Positions 42,347-50,389 of a DNA stretch of 64,000 nucleotides are shown here, piece after piece. Source of the stretch: Streptomyces pyxinicus. Its GTDB lineage: Bacteria; Actinomycetota; Actinomycetes; Streptomycetales; Streptomycetaceae. The stretch lies in the NCBI RefSeq assembly GCF_024753135.1, contig NZ_JANUGP010000020.1, forward strand, positions 1 through 64,000, in the 5' to 3' direction. The notes under the pieces are model-generated. The model saw only the letters and a list, made by a program, of their open reading frames with translations. It was not told where the DNA came from and did no database searches. A program made the translations under genes and the position numbers. Each line of letters starts with the position of its first letter. Within the stretch, counting starts at the first letter, position 1.

Positions 42347-42391
42347 CCCGGAGGACCCCCGCGGCCACTGCGGGCACGGGGGTCCTCCGGG
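42347..42391 (-). terminator. terminator and possible 3'-UTR sRNA of sodF
   Basis: CCCGGAGGACCCCCG (42347-42361) pairs perfectly over 15 bp with 42377-42391 around a 15-nt loop, starting 12 nt after the sodF stop codon. In S. coelicolor the sodF 3'-UTR is processed into the small RNA s-SodF, which represses sodN. The position here allows the same, but no sodN is in the window to test pairing. Confidence 0.75.
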
Positions 42392-42403
42392 GGATGAGGC
42401 GCG

Positions 42404-43051
42404 TCAGGGGCGCAGCAGCAGGCTGTCGCCGCGCTCCTTCGCGGTGGCGTAGCGCTTGGCGACGTCCTGCCAGTTGACGACGGCCCACATGGCGTCGATG
42501 AAGTCGACCTTCTGGTTCTTGTACTGGAGGTAGAAGGCGTGCTCCCAGGCGTCGAAGACCAGGATGGGGGTGGCGCCCTGGCCGACGTTGCCCTGGTGGT
42601 CGTAGACCTGCTCGACGATCAGGCGGCCGCTGAGCGGCTCGTAGGCGAGGACGCCCCAGCCGGAGCCCTGCGTGGTGGCGGCGGCCTTGGTGAGCTGGGC
42701 CTTGAAGCCGGCGAAGGTGCCGAAGGACTCGGTGATCGCGTCGGCCAGGTCACCGACGCCGTCGGCGGCCAGGGGCTCGCCGCCGCCGTCCTTCGGGCCG
42801 GTCATGTTCTGCCAGTAGATCGAGTGCAGGATGTGCCCGGACAGGTGGAAGGCCAGGTTCTTCTCCAGGCCGTTGATCGAGCCCCACGTCTCCTTGTCCC
42901 GCGCCTCGGCCAGCTGCTCCAGCGTGTCGTTCGCGCCCTTCACATAGGCCGCGTGGTGCTTGTCGTGGTGCAGCTCGATGATCTCCGGGCTGATGACCGG
43001 GGCGAGCGCCGAGTAGTCGTACGGAAGCTCCGGGAGCGTGTAAAGCGCCAT
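42404..43051 (-). CDS. sodF: Fe/Mn-family superoxide dismutase (SodF type)
   Basis: The 215-residue SOD has MALYTLPELPYDYSALAP, metal ligands in IELHHDKHHAAYV and NLAFHLSGHILHS, and the signature DAWEHAFYLQYKN. It converts superoxide to H2O2 and O2 in the cytoplasm. Iron is the likely metal because Streptomyces pairs SodF (Fe) with SodN (Ni), and a Nur-type operator lies in this promoter; the sequence alone cannot exclude manganese. ATG 43051 with GGAGG upstream was chosen; TTG 43057 is possible. It has its own promoter and terminator. Confidence 0.94.
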   Translation of the reverse strand: MALYTLPELPYDYSALAPVISPEIIELHHDKHHAAYVKGANDTLEQLAEARDKETWGSINGLEKNLAFHLSGHILHSIYWQNMTGPKDGGGEPLAADGVGDLADAITESFGTFAGFKAQLTKAAATTQGSGWGVLAYEPLSGRLIVEQVYDHQGNVGQGATPILVFDAWEHAFYLQYKNQKVDFIDAMWAVVNWQDVAKRYATAKERGDSLLLRP

Positions 43052-43072
43052 GTCCAACGTCCTCCGACGTTA

Positions 43073-43089
43073 TTGCCAATGGTATGCAA
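43073..43089 (-). promoter_or_regulatory. Nur (nickel repressor) box of sodF
   Basis: TTGCCA-ATGGT-ATGCAA fits the published Streptomyces Nur motif tTGCaa-N5-ttGCAA. It lies 22 bp upstream of the sodF start, overlapping the expected promoter. Nickel-loaded Nur would repress sodF. Confidence 0.75.
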
Positions 43090-43136
43090 CTGCACGCTAA
43101 CAGTAGGAACAGCTGATGTGCGATCAGGCCTTGGAC

Positions 43137-44171
43137 CTAGGACTTCGCCGTGTCGCCGGACACCGTGCGCAGATAGGCGCCGAGGCGGGCGATCGCCGCC
43201 GGGTTGCGGGGGCTCTCGACCAGGTCGGCGTAGTCGAGGGCGATGACGCGCCGGTGCTTGACGGCGGAGACGTTGCGCAGCGGGGCGTAGGAGAGGAGGA
43301 ACTTCTTCTTCTGCTCGGCGCTGACGTCGCCGTAGTCGCAGACGACGATGACGTCCGGGTTCCGTTCGACGACGGTCTCCCAGCCGACCGTGGTCCAGGA
43401 GTCGGCCATGTCGTGCATGACGTTGACCCCGCCGGACTCGGCGATGATCTGTTCGGGCGCGGCGTAGCGGCCGGAGGTGAAGGGGGTGTCCTGGCCGCTG
43501 TCGTAGAGGAAGACGGAGGGGCGGGCGTCCCCCTCGGGGGCCTTGGCGCGGACGTCCGCGATCCGCTTCTTGAAGTCGGCGACCAGCTTCGCCGCGCGCT
43601 TCTCGACGCCGAACAGCCGCCCCAGGTTGGTGAGATCGGTGTACAGCGCCTCCAGCGGCGGCATGATGCCCCGCGCGGACCCGGAGCGGCCGTTGCGGCA
43701 GGACTCGGTGAGGACGTACGACGGGATGCCGAGCTTCTTGAGCGCGTCGGGGGTGAAGCCGCCGTCCTCGCGGAAGCCGTAGTTCCAGCCGGCGAAGACG
43801 AGGTCGGCGTGGGCGTCGAGGACGTTCTCCTTGGTGAGCTGGTCCTTGGAGAGCCACTTGACCTTGTCGTAGCCGTCCTTCCAGGGCACCGCGTCCAGGT
43901 CGCCCTTGTCGTCGGGCATCGCGAAACCGGCCATGCGGTCCTCCAGGCCGAGGGCGAACATCAGCTCGGTGATGCCGACGTCGTTGGTGACGACCCGCTC
44001 GGGGACCTTGTCGTACGTCACCTCGCGGCCGCAGTTGGTGAGGGTGACCGCCGGGGACTTCGCGCCCGAGGACTTCGCGTCCGGGGACGACTCGACCTTG
44101 GCGCCGCAGCCGGTGGCGGTCGCTGTCGCGGTCGTGAGGAGGCAGAGGGCGGCGATGAGGGCCTTGCGCAT
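43137..44171 (-). CDS. cobalamin/metal-chelate-binding lipoprotein (BtuF-like)
   Basis: The protein has 344 residues. A lipoprotein signal (LCLLTTATATATGCG) precedes a class III periplasmic-binding fold: CGREVTYDKVPERVVTNDVGITELMFALGLEDRMAG, VFAGWNYG, and the long helix linking two lobes. It resembles ferric-siderophore and vitamin B12 binding proteins. The operon's cobalamin riboswitch makes cobalamin or a cobinamide the best ligand guess; cobalt or siderophore complexes are alternatives. It is the third gene of the operon, after the permease and ATPase. sodF lies downstream with its own promoter. Confidence 0.85.
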   Translation of the reverse strand: MRKALIAALCLLTTATATATGCGAKVESSPDAKSSGAKSPAVTLTNCGREVTYDKVPERVVTNDVGITELMFALGLEDRMAGFAMPDDKGDLDAVPWKDGYDKVKWLSKDQLTKENVLDAHADLVFAGWNYGFREDGGFTPDALKKLGIPSYVLTESCRNGRSGSARGIMPPLEALYTDLTNLGRLFGVEKRAAKLVADFKKRIADVRAKAPEGDARPSVFLYDSGQDTPFTSGRYAAPEQIIAESGGVNVMHDMADSWTTVGWETVVERNPDVIVVCDYGDVSAEQKKKFLLSYAPLRNVSAVKHRRVIALDYADLVESPRNPAAIARLGAYLRTVSGDTAKS

Positions 44172-44212
44172 GGGTGTCCTTGGGTCCTTTGCGAGTGTCT
44201 TCGGGTGTGTGG

Positions 44213-44971
44213 TCAGGGGAGCAGGTCGAACAGGAGTTGGAGGGCGCCGGTCTCTGGGTGCCGTACGGGATGCGCGCGGACGCCGAACACCCGGGCCAGC
44301 AGGGCGGGTTGGAGGACGTCGTGCGGGGGGCCGGACGCCACGATCCGGCCGCCGTCGATGACGTACAGCACATCGCAGTGCGCGGCGGCCAGGTTGAGGT
44401 CGTGCAGCGCGGCCAGCACGGTCAGGCCGCTGTCGCGCACCAGGGACAGCACATCCAACTGGTGCGCGATGTCGAGGTGGTTGGTGGGCTCGTCCAGGAC
44501 GAGCACCCGTGGCTGCTGGGCGAGCGCGCGGGCGATCAGGACCCGCTGCTTCTCCCCGCCGGACAGTCCGAGGAACCCCCGCCCGGCCAGGTGCCCGACC
44601 TCGGTGCGGGCCATCGCCTCGGCGCAGATCCGCCGGTCGGACACGGCCGTACGGCCGGTGTGCGGCAGCCGGCCCATGGCGACCACCTCGGCCACGGTGA
44701 AGTCGAACTCCGCCGACGACTCCTGCGGCAGCGCGGCCAGCACCCGGGCGGCGGCCCGCGCATCCATGGCGTGCAGGTCGGCGCCGTCCAGCCGTACCGC
44801 CCCGGCGGCTGGCCGCAGCGCCCGGTACACGGTGCGCAGCAGGGTCGACTTGCCGCTGCCGTTGGGGCCGACCAGGCCGACGAACTTCCCTTCGCAGGCG
44901 CTGAGCCGGACCTCGTCCACCAGCCGGGTCCCGGCGATCTCGACGGTCACGTCGTCGATGTCGACTCGCAT
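44213..44971 (-). CDS. cobalamin/iron-type ABC transporter ATP-binding protein (BtuD-like)
   Basis: The 252-residue ATPase of the FecE/BtuD group shows Walker A GPNGSGKSTLLR (about 35-46), signature LSGGEKQR, Walker B RVLVLDEPTNHLDI and H-loop ALHDLNLAA. It powers the adjacent ten-helix permease. It starts 3 nt after the permease stop, so the two are coupled, and ends 41 nt before the binding protein. Length is normal. Confidence 0.92.
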   Translation of the reverse strand: MRVDIDDVTVEIAGTRLVDEVRLSACEGKFVGLVGPNGSGKSTLLRTVYRALRPAAGAVRLDGADLHAMDARAAARVLAALPQESSAEFDFTVAEVVAMGRLPHTGRTAVSDRRICAEAMARTEVGHLAGRGFLGLSGGEKQRVLIARALAQQPRVLVLDEPTNHLDIAHQLDVLSLVRDSGLTVLAALHDLNLAAAHCDVLYVIDGGRIVASGPPHDVLQPALLARVFGVRAHPVRHPETGALQLLFDLLP

Positions 44972-44974
44972 CTC

Positions 44975-46030
44975 TCAGCGCCCTCCGAACGCGTAGCCGC
45001 CGCGCCGCATCAGCAGCAGGAAGGCGGGGACCCCGAGGACGGCGGTGATCACGCCGACCGGCAGTTCGGCCGGAGCCAGCAGCAGCCGGGACAGCACGTC
45101 CGCCCACACCAGCAGCACGGCCCCGGCGAGCGGGGCGACGGCGAGCACCCGGCGGTGGTCGGCGCCGACCAGCATCCGCACCACGTGCGGCACCATCAGC
45201 CCGACGAACCCGATGGCCCCGCTGACCGCGACGACGGTGCCGGTGACGGCGGCGGTGACGAGGAACAACTCCCGCCGCAGCCGCCCGGGCCGGACGCCGA
45301 GCGCGGCCGAGGTCTCGTCGCCCATGGCGAGCGCGTTGAGCGGTTCGGCCCGCCACCGCAGCCACGCCCAGCCGGCCGCGACGGTCACCGCGGCGAGCGG
45401 CACCTGCGCCCAGGTGGCCCCGCCCAGGCTGCCCAGCAGCCACATCAGGGCCGACCTGGCCGCCTCGCCCCGGGCGGCACCGAACACCATGACGGTGGTG
45501 ACGGCCTCGAAGCCGTACGCCAGCGCGGTGCCGGTGAGGATCAGCCGCAGCGGGGTCAGTCCGCGCGGCGAGCGGGCCACGGCGTAGACGAGGGCCATGG
45601 CCACGAGCGCCGAGGCGAACGCGGAGACGGACAGCGCCCACACCCCGAGCCCCGCGAACGCCCCCAGCAGGATCACCGCGTTGGCGCCCACGGCCGCGCC
45701 CGAGGAGATGCCGAGGACGAAGGGGTCGGCGAGGGCGTTGCGGACCATCGCCTGCACCGCCACGCCGACGGCCGCGAGGCCCGCCCCGACGACGGCGCCG
45801 AGCAGCACCCGGGGCAGCCGGATCTCCCAGACGATGGTGTAGGAGGCGGCGTCCGCCGCGTGCACGGTCCCGCCGCTGAGACCGGCCCACAGGAAGCGCG
45901 CCGTCTCGGTCCAGCCGACCCCGGCGGCGCCGAGTCCGGCCCCGCACACCAGGGACAGTACGAGCACCAGCGCGAGGGCCAGGCTGAGCGGCAGCACGGG
46001 TATCCGGCCAGGGGCCGTCGTTCGGCGCAC
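44975..46030 (-). CDS. cobalamin/iron-type ABC transporter permease (BtuC-like)
   Basis: The 351-residue permease has about ten predicted helices. TYTIVWEIRLPRVLLGAVVGAGLA-type residues (SYTIVWEIRLPRVL), NPLADPFVLGISSGAAVGA-like NALADPFVLGISSGAA and GFVGLMVPHVVRMLVG are FecCD-family hallmarks. It forms the channel for a large chelate such as cobalamin. GTG 46030 is the most upstream start in frame but has no clear ribosome binding site. The 110 nt before it continue from a cobalamin riboswitch, so initiation is probably riboswitch-controlled. It is first in the operon. Confidence 0.9.
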   Translation of the reverse strand: MRRTTAPGRIPVLPLSLALALVLVLSLVCGAGLGAAGVGWTETARFLWAGLSGGTVHAADAASYTIVWEIRLPRVLLGAVVGAGLAAVGVAVQAMVRNALADPFVLGISSGAAVGANAVILLGAFAGLGVWALSVSAFASALVAMALVYAVARSPRGLTPLRLILTGTALAYGFEAVTTVMVFGAARGEAARSALMWLLGSLGGATWAQVPLAAVTVAAGWAWLRWRAEPLNALAMGDETSAALGVRPGRLRRELFLVTAAVTGTVVAVSGAIGFVGLMVPHVVRMLVGADHRRVLAVAPLAGAVLLVWADVLSRLLLAPAELPVGVITAVLGVPAFLLLMRRGGYAFGGR

Positions 46031-46140
46031 GAGGAGGGCCGTCCTTCACACGGGCCCGCCGGACGGCACGCGGGAGCCGGCCCGGACGGCCGTACCGGCC
46101 GCGCGGTCCCCTCTCGCAGTCCACGGCGAGCAGTCAACGG

Positions 46141-46270
46141 GTCGCAAGGCTCCCCACGGGCGATCGGGCTCACGCGACGACGGACCGTCAGGGGTCGCCG
46201 CGCACACCGTTGCGGGTCAGCGCCGGACTCTCACCGGACTTCCCCCGCGGGAGGCGAGGGGAGCCTAACA
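46141..46270 (-). ncRNA. cobalamin riboswitch
   Basis: The minus-strand leader contains the B12-box hallmarks in order: GGGGAAGTCCGGTGAGAGTC, then CCGGCGCTGACCCGCAACGGT, and after a variable region GAGCCCGATCGCCC, with flanking closing segments (AGGCTCCCC near 46265, GGGGAGCC near 46150). This is the conserved core of the adenosylcobalamin aptamer, which turns off transport genes when B12 is plentiful. Ends are approximate. It precedes the permease-ATPase-binding protein operon, supporting a cobalamin substrate. Confidence 0.88.
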
Positions 46271-46310
46271 AACGCCGCACCGGCCCGGTTTCCCACAGCG
46301 GGCCTACTTA

Positions 46311-46327
46311 TTGCACACTATGCGCAA
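46311..46327. promoter_or_regulatory. Nur-like box between the B12 operon and the TsaD gene
   Basis: TTGCAC-ACTAT-GCGCAA has the same TTGC-N9-GCAA geometry as the sodF operator. It lies 40 bp before the riboswitch and 33 bp before the TsaD-like start codon, so it could control either direction. Confidence 0.5.
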
Positions 46328-46360
46328 CAGCGTATGGGATGCAGGAAGAGGTGGAGGGGT

Positions 46361-47395
46361 ATGGGCGGCTCGCCGATCGTGCTGGGCATCGAGTCGTCCT
46401 GTGACGAGACCGGCGCCGGGCTCGTCCGGGACGGGCGGCTGCTCGGGCACGCGGTGGCGTCGAGCATGGCCGAGCACGCCCGCTACGGCGGTGTCGTACC
46501 GGAGATCGCCTCCCGTTCCCACCTGCACGCCCTGCGCCCGGTCATTCGCCAGGCGCTGGGCGAGGCCGGCCTCGCCCTCACCGACGTCGGCGCGGTCGCC
46601 GTCACCACCGGTCCGGGCCTGTCCGGCGCGCTCCAAGTCGGCCTGGCCGGGGCCAAGGGGCTGGCGTACGCGCTGGGCGTCCCGCTGTACGGCGTCCACC
46701 ACCTCGCCGGTCATGTCGCCGCCGACACCCTCGCGCACGGGCCGTTGCCCGACCCGTGCGTGGTGCTGATCGTCTCCGGCGGCCACACCTCTCTGCTGCT
46801 CGTGCGGGACCTGGCCCGCGAGCCGATCGTCCACCTCGGCGACACCCTCGACGACGCCGCCGGGGAGTGCTTCGACAAGGTGGCGCGGGTCTTCGGGCTG
46901 CCGTACCCCGGCGGTCCGGCCATCGACCGGACAGCGCGCGCGGGGGATCCGCGCGCTGTCCCCTTCCCGCGTCCGCTGCCGGGCTCGTACGACTTCTCCT
47001 TCTCGGGGCTGAAGACGGCCGCCGCGCGCTGGGCCGAGGGCCACGCCGGGCGCGAGCTGCCGGTGGCGGACGGCGCGGCCTCGCTGCAGGAGGCGGTGGC
47101 CGACGTGCTGACCCGCAAGGCGGTGGCCGCGTGCGCCGAGTACGGCGTCGGCACGCTGGTCGTGGTCGGCGGGGTCGCCGCCAACTCCCGGGTGCGGTCG
47201 CTCGCCGAGGAGCGCTGCCGGGCGGCGGACGTCACCCTGCGGGTACCGCCGCTCGGGCTGTGCACGGACAACGGCGCGATGATCGCCGCCGTCGGCGACC
47301 TGCTGGTGCGGGCCGGGGCCGAACCGGCGCCGCTTGGCGTGTCGGTGGACCCGTCGGCGCCGCTGGAGTACGCGGCGCTGCACCCGGCCGCGTGA
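46361..47395 (+). CDS. TsaD-like tRNA threonylcarbamoyltransferase paralogue
   Basis: The 344-residue Kae1/TsaD-family protein has VLGIESSCDETGAGLV, the metal His pair HHLAGHVAAD, LIVSGGHTSLLLV, FSFSGLKTA, GGVAANSRVR and the metal Asp in CTDNGAMIA, so the active site looks intact. TsaD with TsaB and TsaE makes the t6A37 base of tRNA. Here tsaB and tsaE are absent and a GNAT gene overlaps the 3' end by 4 bp, unlike the usual tsaE-tsaB-rimI-tsaD order. It may be a second copy or have another carbamoyl acceptor. GGAGG lies 5 nt before ATG 46361, and a Nur-like box lies 33 bp upstream. Confidence 0.86.
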   Translation: MGGSPIVLGIESSCDETGAGLVRDGRLLGHAVASSMAEHARYGGVVPEIASRSHLHALRPVIRQALGEAGLALTDVGAVAVTTGPGLSGALQVGLAGAKGLAYALGVPLYGVHHLAGHVAADTLAHGPLPDPCVVLIVSGGHTSLLLVRDLAREPIVHLGDTLDDAAGECFDKVARVFGLPYPGGPAIDRTARAGDPRAVPFPRPLPGSYDFSFSGLKTAAARWAEGHAGRELPVADGAASLQEAVADVLTRKAVAACAEYGVGTLVVVGGVAANSRVRSLAEERCRAADVTLRVPPLGLCTDNGAMIAAVGDLLVRAGAEPAPLGVSVDPSAPLEYAALHPAA

Positions 47396-47967
47396 CCGCG
47401 CCCGAGGTCCACGTCGTCGGGGGCGCCGGGCTGGAGGCCCACGCGGACGCCCTGCGCGCGGTGTACGCCGAGGCCTTCTGCGCGCCACCCTGGGACGAGG
47501 ACCCGGCCCGCGCCGAGGAGTTCGCCGGCCGGCTGCCCGCCTCGGTACGGTGCCCCGGCTTCCGGGCGGCCGTCGCCGTGCGGGACGGAGAGGTGCTCGG
47601 CTTCGCCACGGCCCGGACGACCCCCTCGCCCTTCCCCGCCGACCGCTGCTATCCGCAGGCCGAGGCCGGGCTCGGTGCCGAGCGCACCGCGGCGTGGCTG
47701 GTCGGCGCCCGTGAGGTCGAGGAACTGGCGGTCCGCGCCGGCGCGCGAGGCACCGGTCTCGCGGCCCGCCTCCTGACGGCGGTCACGGCGGACGCCCCGG
47801 CCGGCCGCTGCTGGCTGCTGACCTCGGTACGGGCGCCCCGGGCCCTCTCCTTCTACCGACGCCAGGGCTGGATCCAGGCCACCCACCCCTCCCCCGACGG
47901 CCAGGGCACCGCTGTCTTCCTGGGCCCTCGCCACCCCTCCCGCTCCCTGGTCACCGGGCCGCTGTGA
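47392..47967 (+). CDS. GNAT-family N-acetyltransferase
   Basis: The protein has 191 residues. The acetyl-CoA loop is visible as ELAVRAGARGTGLAARLLTAV, preceded by EVLGFATARTT and followed by LTSVRAPRALSFYRRQGW, the typical GNAT order. The acceptor is unknown. GTG 47392 overlaps the TGA of the TsaD-like gene (GTGA), so the pair is co-translated. That link suggests an acceptor related to the TsaD product or to N-terminal acetylation, as RimI sits beside TsaD elsewhere, but the sequence is not clearly RimI. Confidence 0.85.
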   Translation: MTAPEVHVVGGAGLEAHADALRAVYAEAFCAPPWDEDPARAEEFAGRLPASVRCPGFRAAVAVRDGEVLGFATARTTPSPFPADRCYPQAEAGLGAERTAAWLVGAREVEELAVRAGARGTGLAARLLTAVTADAPAGRCWLLTSVRAPRALSFYRRQGWIQATHPSPDGQGTAVFLGPRHPSRSLVTGPL

Positions 47968-48067
47968 CACCACCGGCGCACACCACCCCTCAATGACCAC
48001 CGCAGGACCGGGCAAAGCTGTACATTCCTGCACCATGCGGAGAGGTCACCGGCGGACGGGGCAGCGG

Positions 48068-49276
48068 ATGAGCGCGGACGGCCGAGACGCGGTGACCACG
48101 GACGGCCGAGCCCCGGTGACACCCGGCGTCGCACGCCTGCACCGCTCCCCCGCCCTCGCCGGACCCGGCCGCCTCGGCCTGGTCACCAACCACACCGGCG
48201 TCCTGCCCGACCTGCGCCCGGCCGCGCCCGCGCTGCTCGCGGCCGGCGTCCGGCTGACCGCGCTGTTCGGTCCCGAGCACGGGCTGCACGGCACCGGGCA
48301 GGCGGGCGAGAGCGAGCCCGCCGGTCAGGACCCCGGCACCGGGCTGCCCGTGTACGACACCTACGGCCGCGAGGGCGACCGGCTCGACAAGCTGCTGATC
48401 GACAGCGGCGTGGACGCCCTGGTGTACGACCTCCAGGACATCGGCGCCCGCTTCTACACCTACGTGTGGACCATGTTCGACCTGCTGGTCTCGGCGGCCC
48501 GTACGGGTGTCCGGTTCGTGGTCGCCGACCGGCCCAACCCGCTCGGCGGCCTGGTCGCCGAGGGCCCGCCGCTCGATCCGGCGTGGGCGAGCTTCGTGGG
48601 GCGCGCCCCGGTCCCCGTCCGGCACGGTCTGACCTGCGGCGAACTCGCCCGGTGGCTCAACGCCTCGGCGGTACCCGAACAGGCGGGCCGCGCGGCCGAC
48701 TTGACGGTGATCGGGATGGCCGGCTGGCGGCGCGCCCTGGACGCCGGGGCCACCGGCCTGCCGTGGGTGGCGCCCTCGCCGAACATGCCGACGCCCGCCA
48801 CCGCCGCCGTCTATCCCGGCACCTGCCTGTTCGAGGGCACGAACCTCTCGGAGGGGCGCGGCACCACCCAGCCCTTCGAGATCGTCGGGGCGCCCTACCT
48901 CGACGCGCGGTTCGCACCCGCGCTGGCCGAACTCGCCCTGCCGGGAGTGCGCTTCCGTGATCTGCGCTTCGTACCGACCTTCCACCGGCACGCCGGACGC
49001 CCGCTGCGCGGAGTCCAGGTGCACGTCACCGACCACGCCGCCTTCGCCCCCGTGCGTACCGCCGTCGCGATGCTCGCCACGCTGCGGCGCCTCCACCCGG
49101 ACGACTTCGCCTGGTCGGCCCCGGCCGGGACGGACGGCCGGTACGTCGTCGACCTGCTGTGGGGCTCCGACCGGCTGCGGCGCACGGTCGACGCGGGCGA
49201 GGACCCGCTGCCGCTGTGCGCTCCCCCGGCACCGCCCGCCCGCTGGGCCGGCGACGACACCCTGCTCTACGCCTGA
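48068..49276 (+). CDS. namZ: exo-beta-N-acetylmuramidase NamZ (DUF1343)
   Basis: About 402 residues. GRLGLVTNHTGVLPD, LTALFGPEHGLHG, GLPVYDTYGR, LVYDLQDIGARFYTYV, FVVADRPNPLGG and FEGTNLSEGRGTTQPFE are family hallmarks. NamZ releases terminal MurNAc from GlcNAc-MurNAc chains. No signal peptide is seen with any start (47993, 48035 or 48068), so action on imported fragments inside the cell is likely. ATG 48068 was taken because GGGGCAG precedes it, but the start is uncertain by up to 25 residues. It leads an apparent operon with a GNAT and a sugar ABC importer. Confidence 0.88.
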   Translation: MSADGRDAVTTDGRAPVTPGVARLHRSPALAGPGRLGLVTNHTGVLPDLRPAAPALLAAGVRLTALFGPEHGLHGTGQAGESEPAGQDPGTGLPVYDTYGREGDRLDKLLIDSGVDALVYDLQDIGARFYTYVWTMFDLLVSAARTGVRFVVADRPNPLGGLVAEGPPLDPAWASFVGRAPVPVRHGLTCGELARWLNASAVPEQAGRAADLTVIGMAGWRRALDAGATGLPWVAPSPNMPTPATAAVYPGTCLFEGTNLSEGRGTTQPFEIVGAPYLDARFAPALAELALPGVRFRDLRFVPTFHRHAGRPLRGVQVHVTDHAAFAPVRTAVAMLATLRRLHPDDFAWSAPAGTDGRYVVDLLWGSDRLRRTVDAGEDPLPLCAPPAPPARWAGDDTLLYA

Positions 49277-49369
49277 TCCGGACCGGCGGGCCGTAGCGGC
49301 CACCCGGCCACCCGTACGGCCCGGCACCCAGCTCGCCGCACGGCCCGCGCACGGAAGGACCACCCGCCG

Positions 49370-50389
49370 ATGACCGACCGCCTGGCGACGACCGACCACT
49401 GGACGACACCCGATCACTGGACGACGCCCCGCTCCCGGCCCGCGACCCGTGGCTTCCGGCCGGGCGACGGCCCGGGACTGGTGGCGGCGTGGTGCCGCAG
49501 CGCCCCGGCCGACCCGGTCACCGCGGACCGCTTCCGCCGACTGGTGCTGCTCGACGCCAACTTCGACCCGGAGGGCCTGCGGGTCGCGGTGGCGGGCGGC
49601 CGGATCGTCGGCGCCGCCTACGCGGTGCGCCGGCTGACCCCGATGACCGGCACCGACCTGGAGCCGGAGCAGGGCTGGATCCCGTTCTTCTTCACCGACC
49701 CTGCCGCCCGCGGCCGGGGCCTGGGCCGCCGGCTGCTGACCGAGGCCCTCGACTGGCTCGCCGGCCACGGCCGCGACCGGGTGGACTTCGCGTCGTACAC
49801 CCCGCACTACGTGCTGCCCGGCCTGGACGCCGAGACGTACCCGGAGGCGGCCGGGCTGCTCGGCTCGCTCGGCTTCCGGACGCTGTACGAGGCGGCGGCG
49901 ATGGACCGGAGCCTGGTCGGGTACCGCCTCCCGGCGGACGTGGCCCGGCTGCGGGACGAACTCACCGCCCGGGGCCACCTGTTCGGCACCCCGGCCGACG
50001 ACGACCTGGTGGACCTGCTCGCGCTCGCCGGGACCTTCACCGCGGACTGGGCGCGCGCCCTGAGGGAGTGTCTGGCCTCGGGCACCCCGCTGGACCGGAT
50101 CGTCGTGGCCCGCGACCCCGCCGGGCGCCTGGCGGGCTGGGCGGCGCACGGCGCGTACGAGGGGGCGGACGAGCGGTTCGGGCCGTTCGGGGTGCGCGCG
50201 GGGTCGCGCGGCACCGGCCTCGGCAAGGTCCTGCTCCATCTGACCCTGGAGCGGATGCGGGCGGAGGGCGCGCACACGGCGTGGTTCCTGTGGACGGGCG
50301 AGCACTCCCCGGCGGGCCACCTGTACCGGGCGGCCGGTTTCAGCACGACCCGGGTGTTCCGGGTACTGCGCCGGGAGACCGGACGATGA
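49370..50389 (+). CDS. tandem GNAT acetyltransferase
   Basis: The protein has 339 residues and two GNAT domains. Domain 1 (about 25-180) has the acetyl-CoA loop in FTDPAARGRGLGRRLLTEA, and domain 2 (about 210-335) has VRAGSRGTGLGKVLLHLTLERM. The N-terminus has a short repeat (TDHWTTPDHWTT). GGAAGGA lies upstream of ATG 49370. It sits between NamZ and a sugar-binding lipoprotein and overlaps the latter by 4 bp (ATGA), so acetylation of a cell-wall sugar or muropeptide is an attractive but unproven role. Confidence 0.85.
   Translation: MTDRLATTDHWTTPDHWTTPRSRPATRGFRPGDGPGLVAAWCRSAPADPVTADRFRRLVLLDANFDPEGLRVAVAGGRIVGAAYAVRRLTPMTGTDLEPEQGWIPFFFTDPAARGRGLGRRLLTEALDWLAGHGRDRVDFASYTPHYVLPGLDAETYPEAAGLLGSLGFRTLYEAAAMDRSLVGYRLPADVARLRDELTARGHLFGTPADDDLVDLLALAGTFTADWARALRECLASGTPLDRIVVARDPAGRLAGWAAHGAYEGADERFGPFGVRAGSRGTGLGKVLLHLTLERMRAEGAHTAWFLWTGEHSPAGHLYRAAGFSTTRVFRVLRRETGR

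Noticed and set aside
43137..46124. A 995-codon minus-strand frame covering the B12 transporter
   Set aside because: Only the last 344 codons are the binding protein. The first two thirds are an alternative frame of the ATPase and permease genes.
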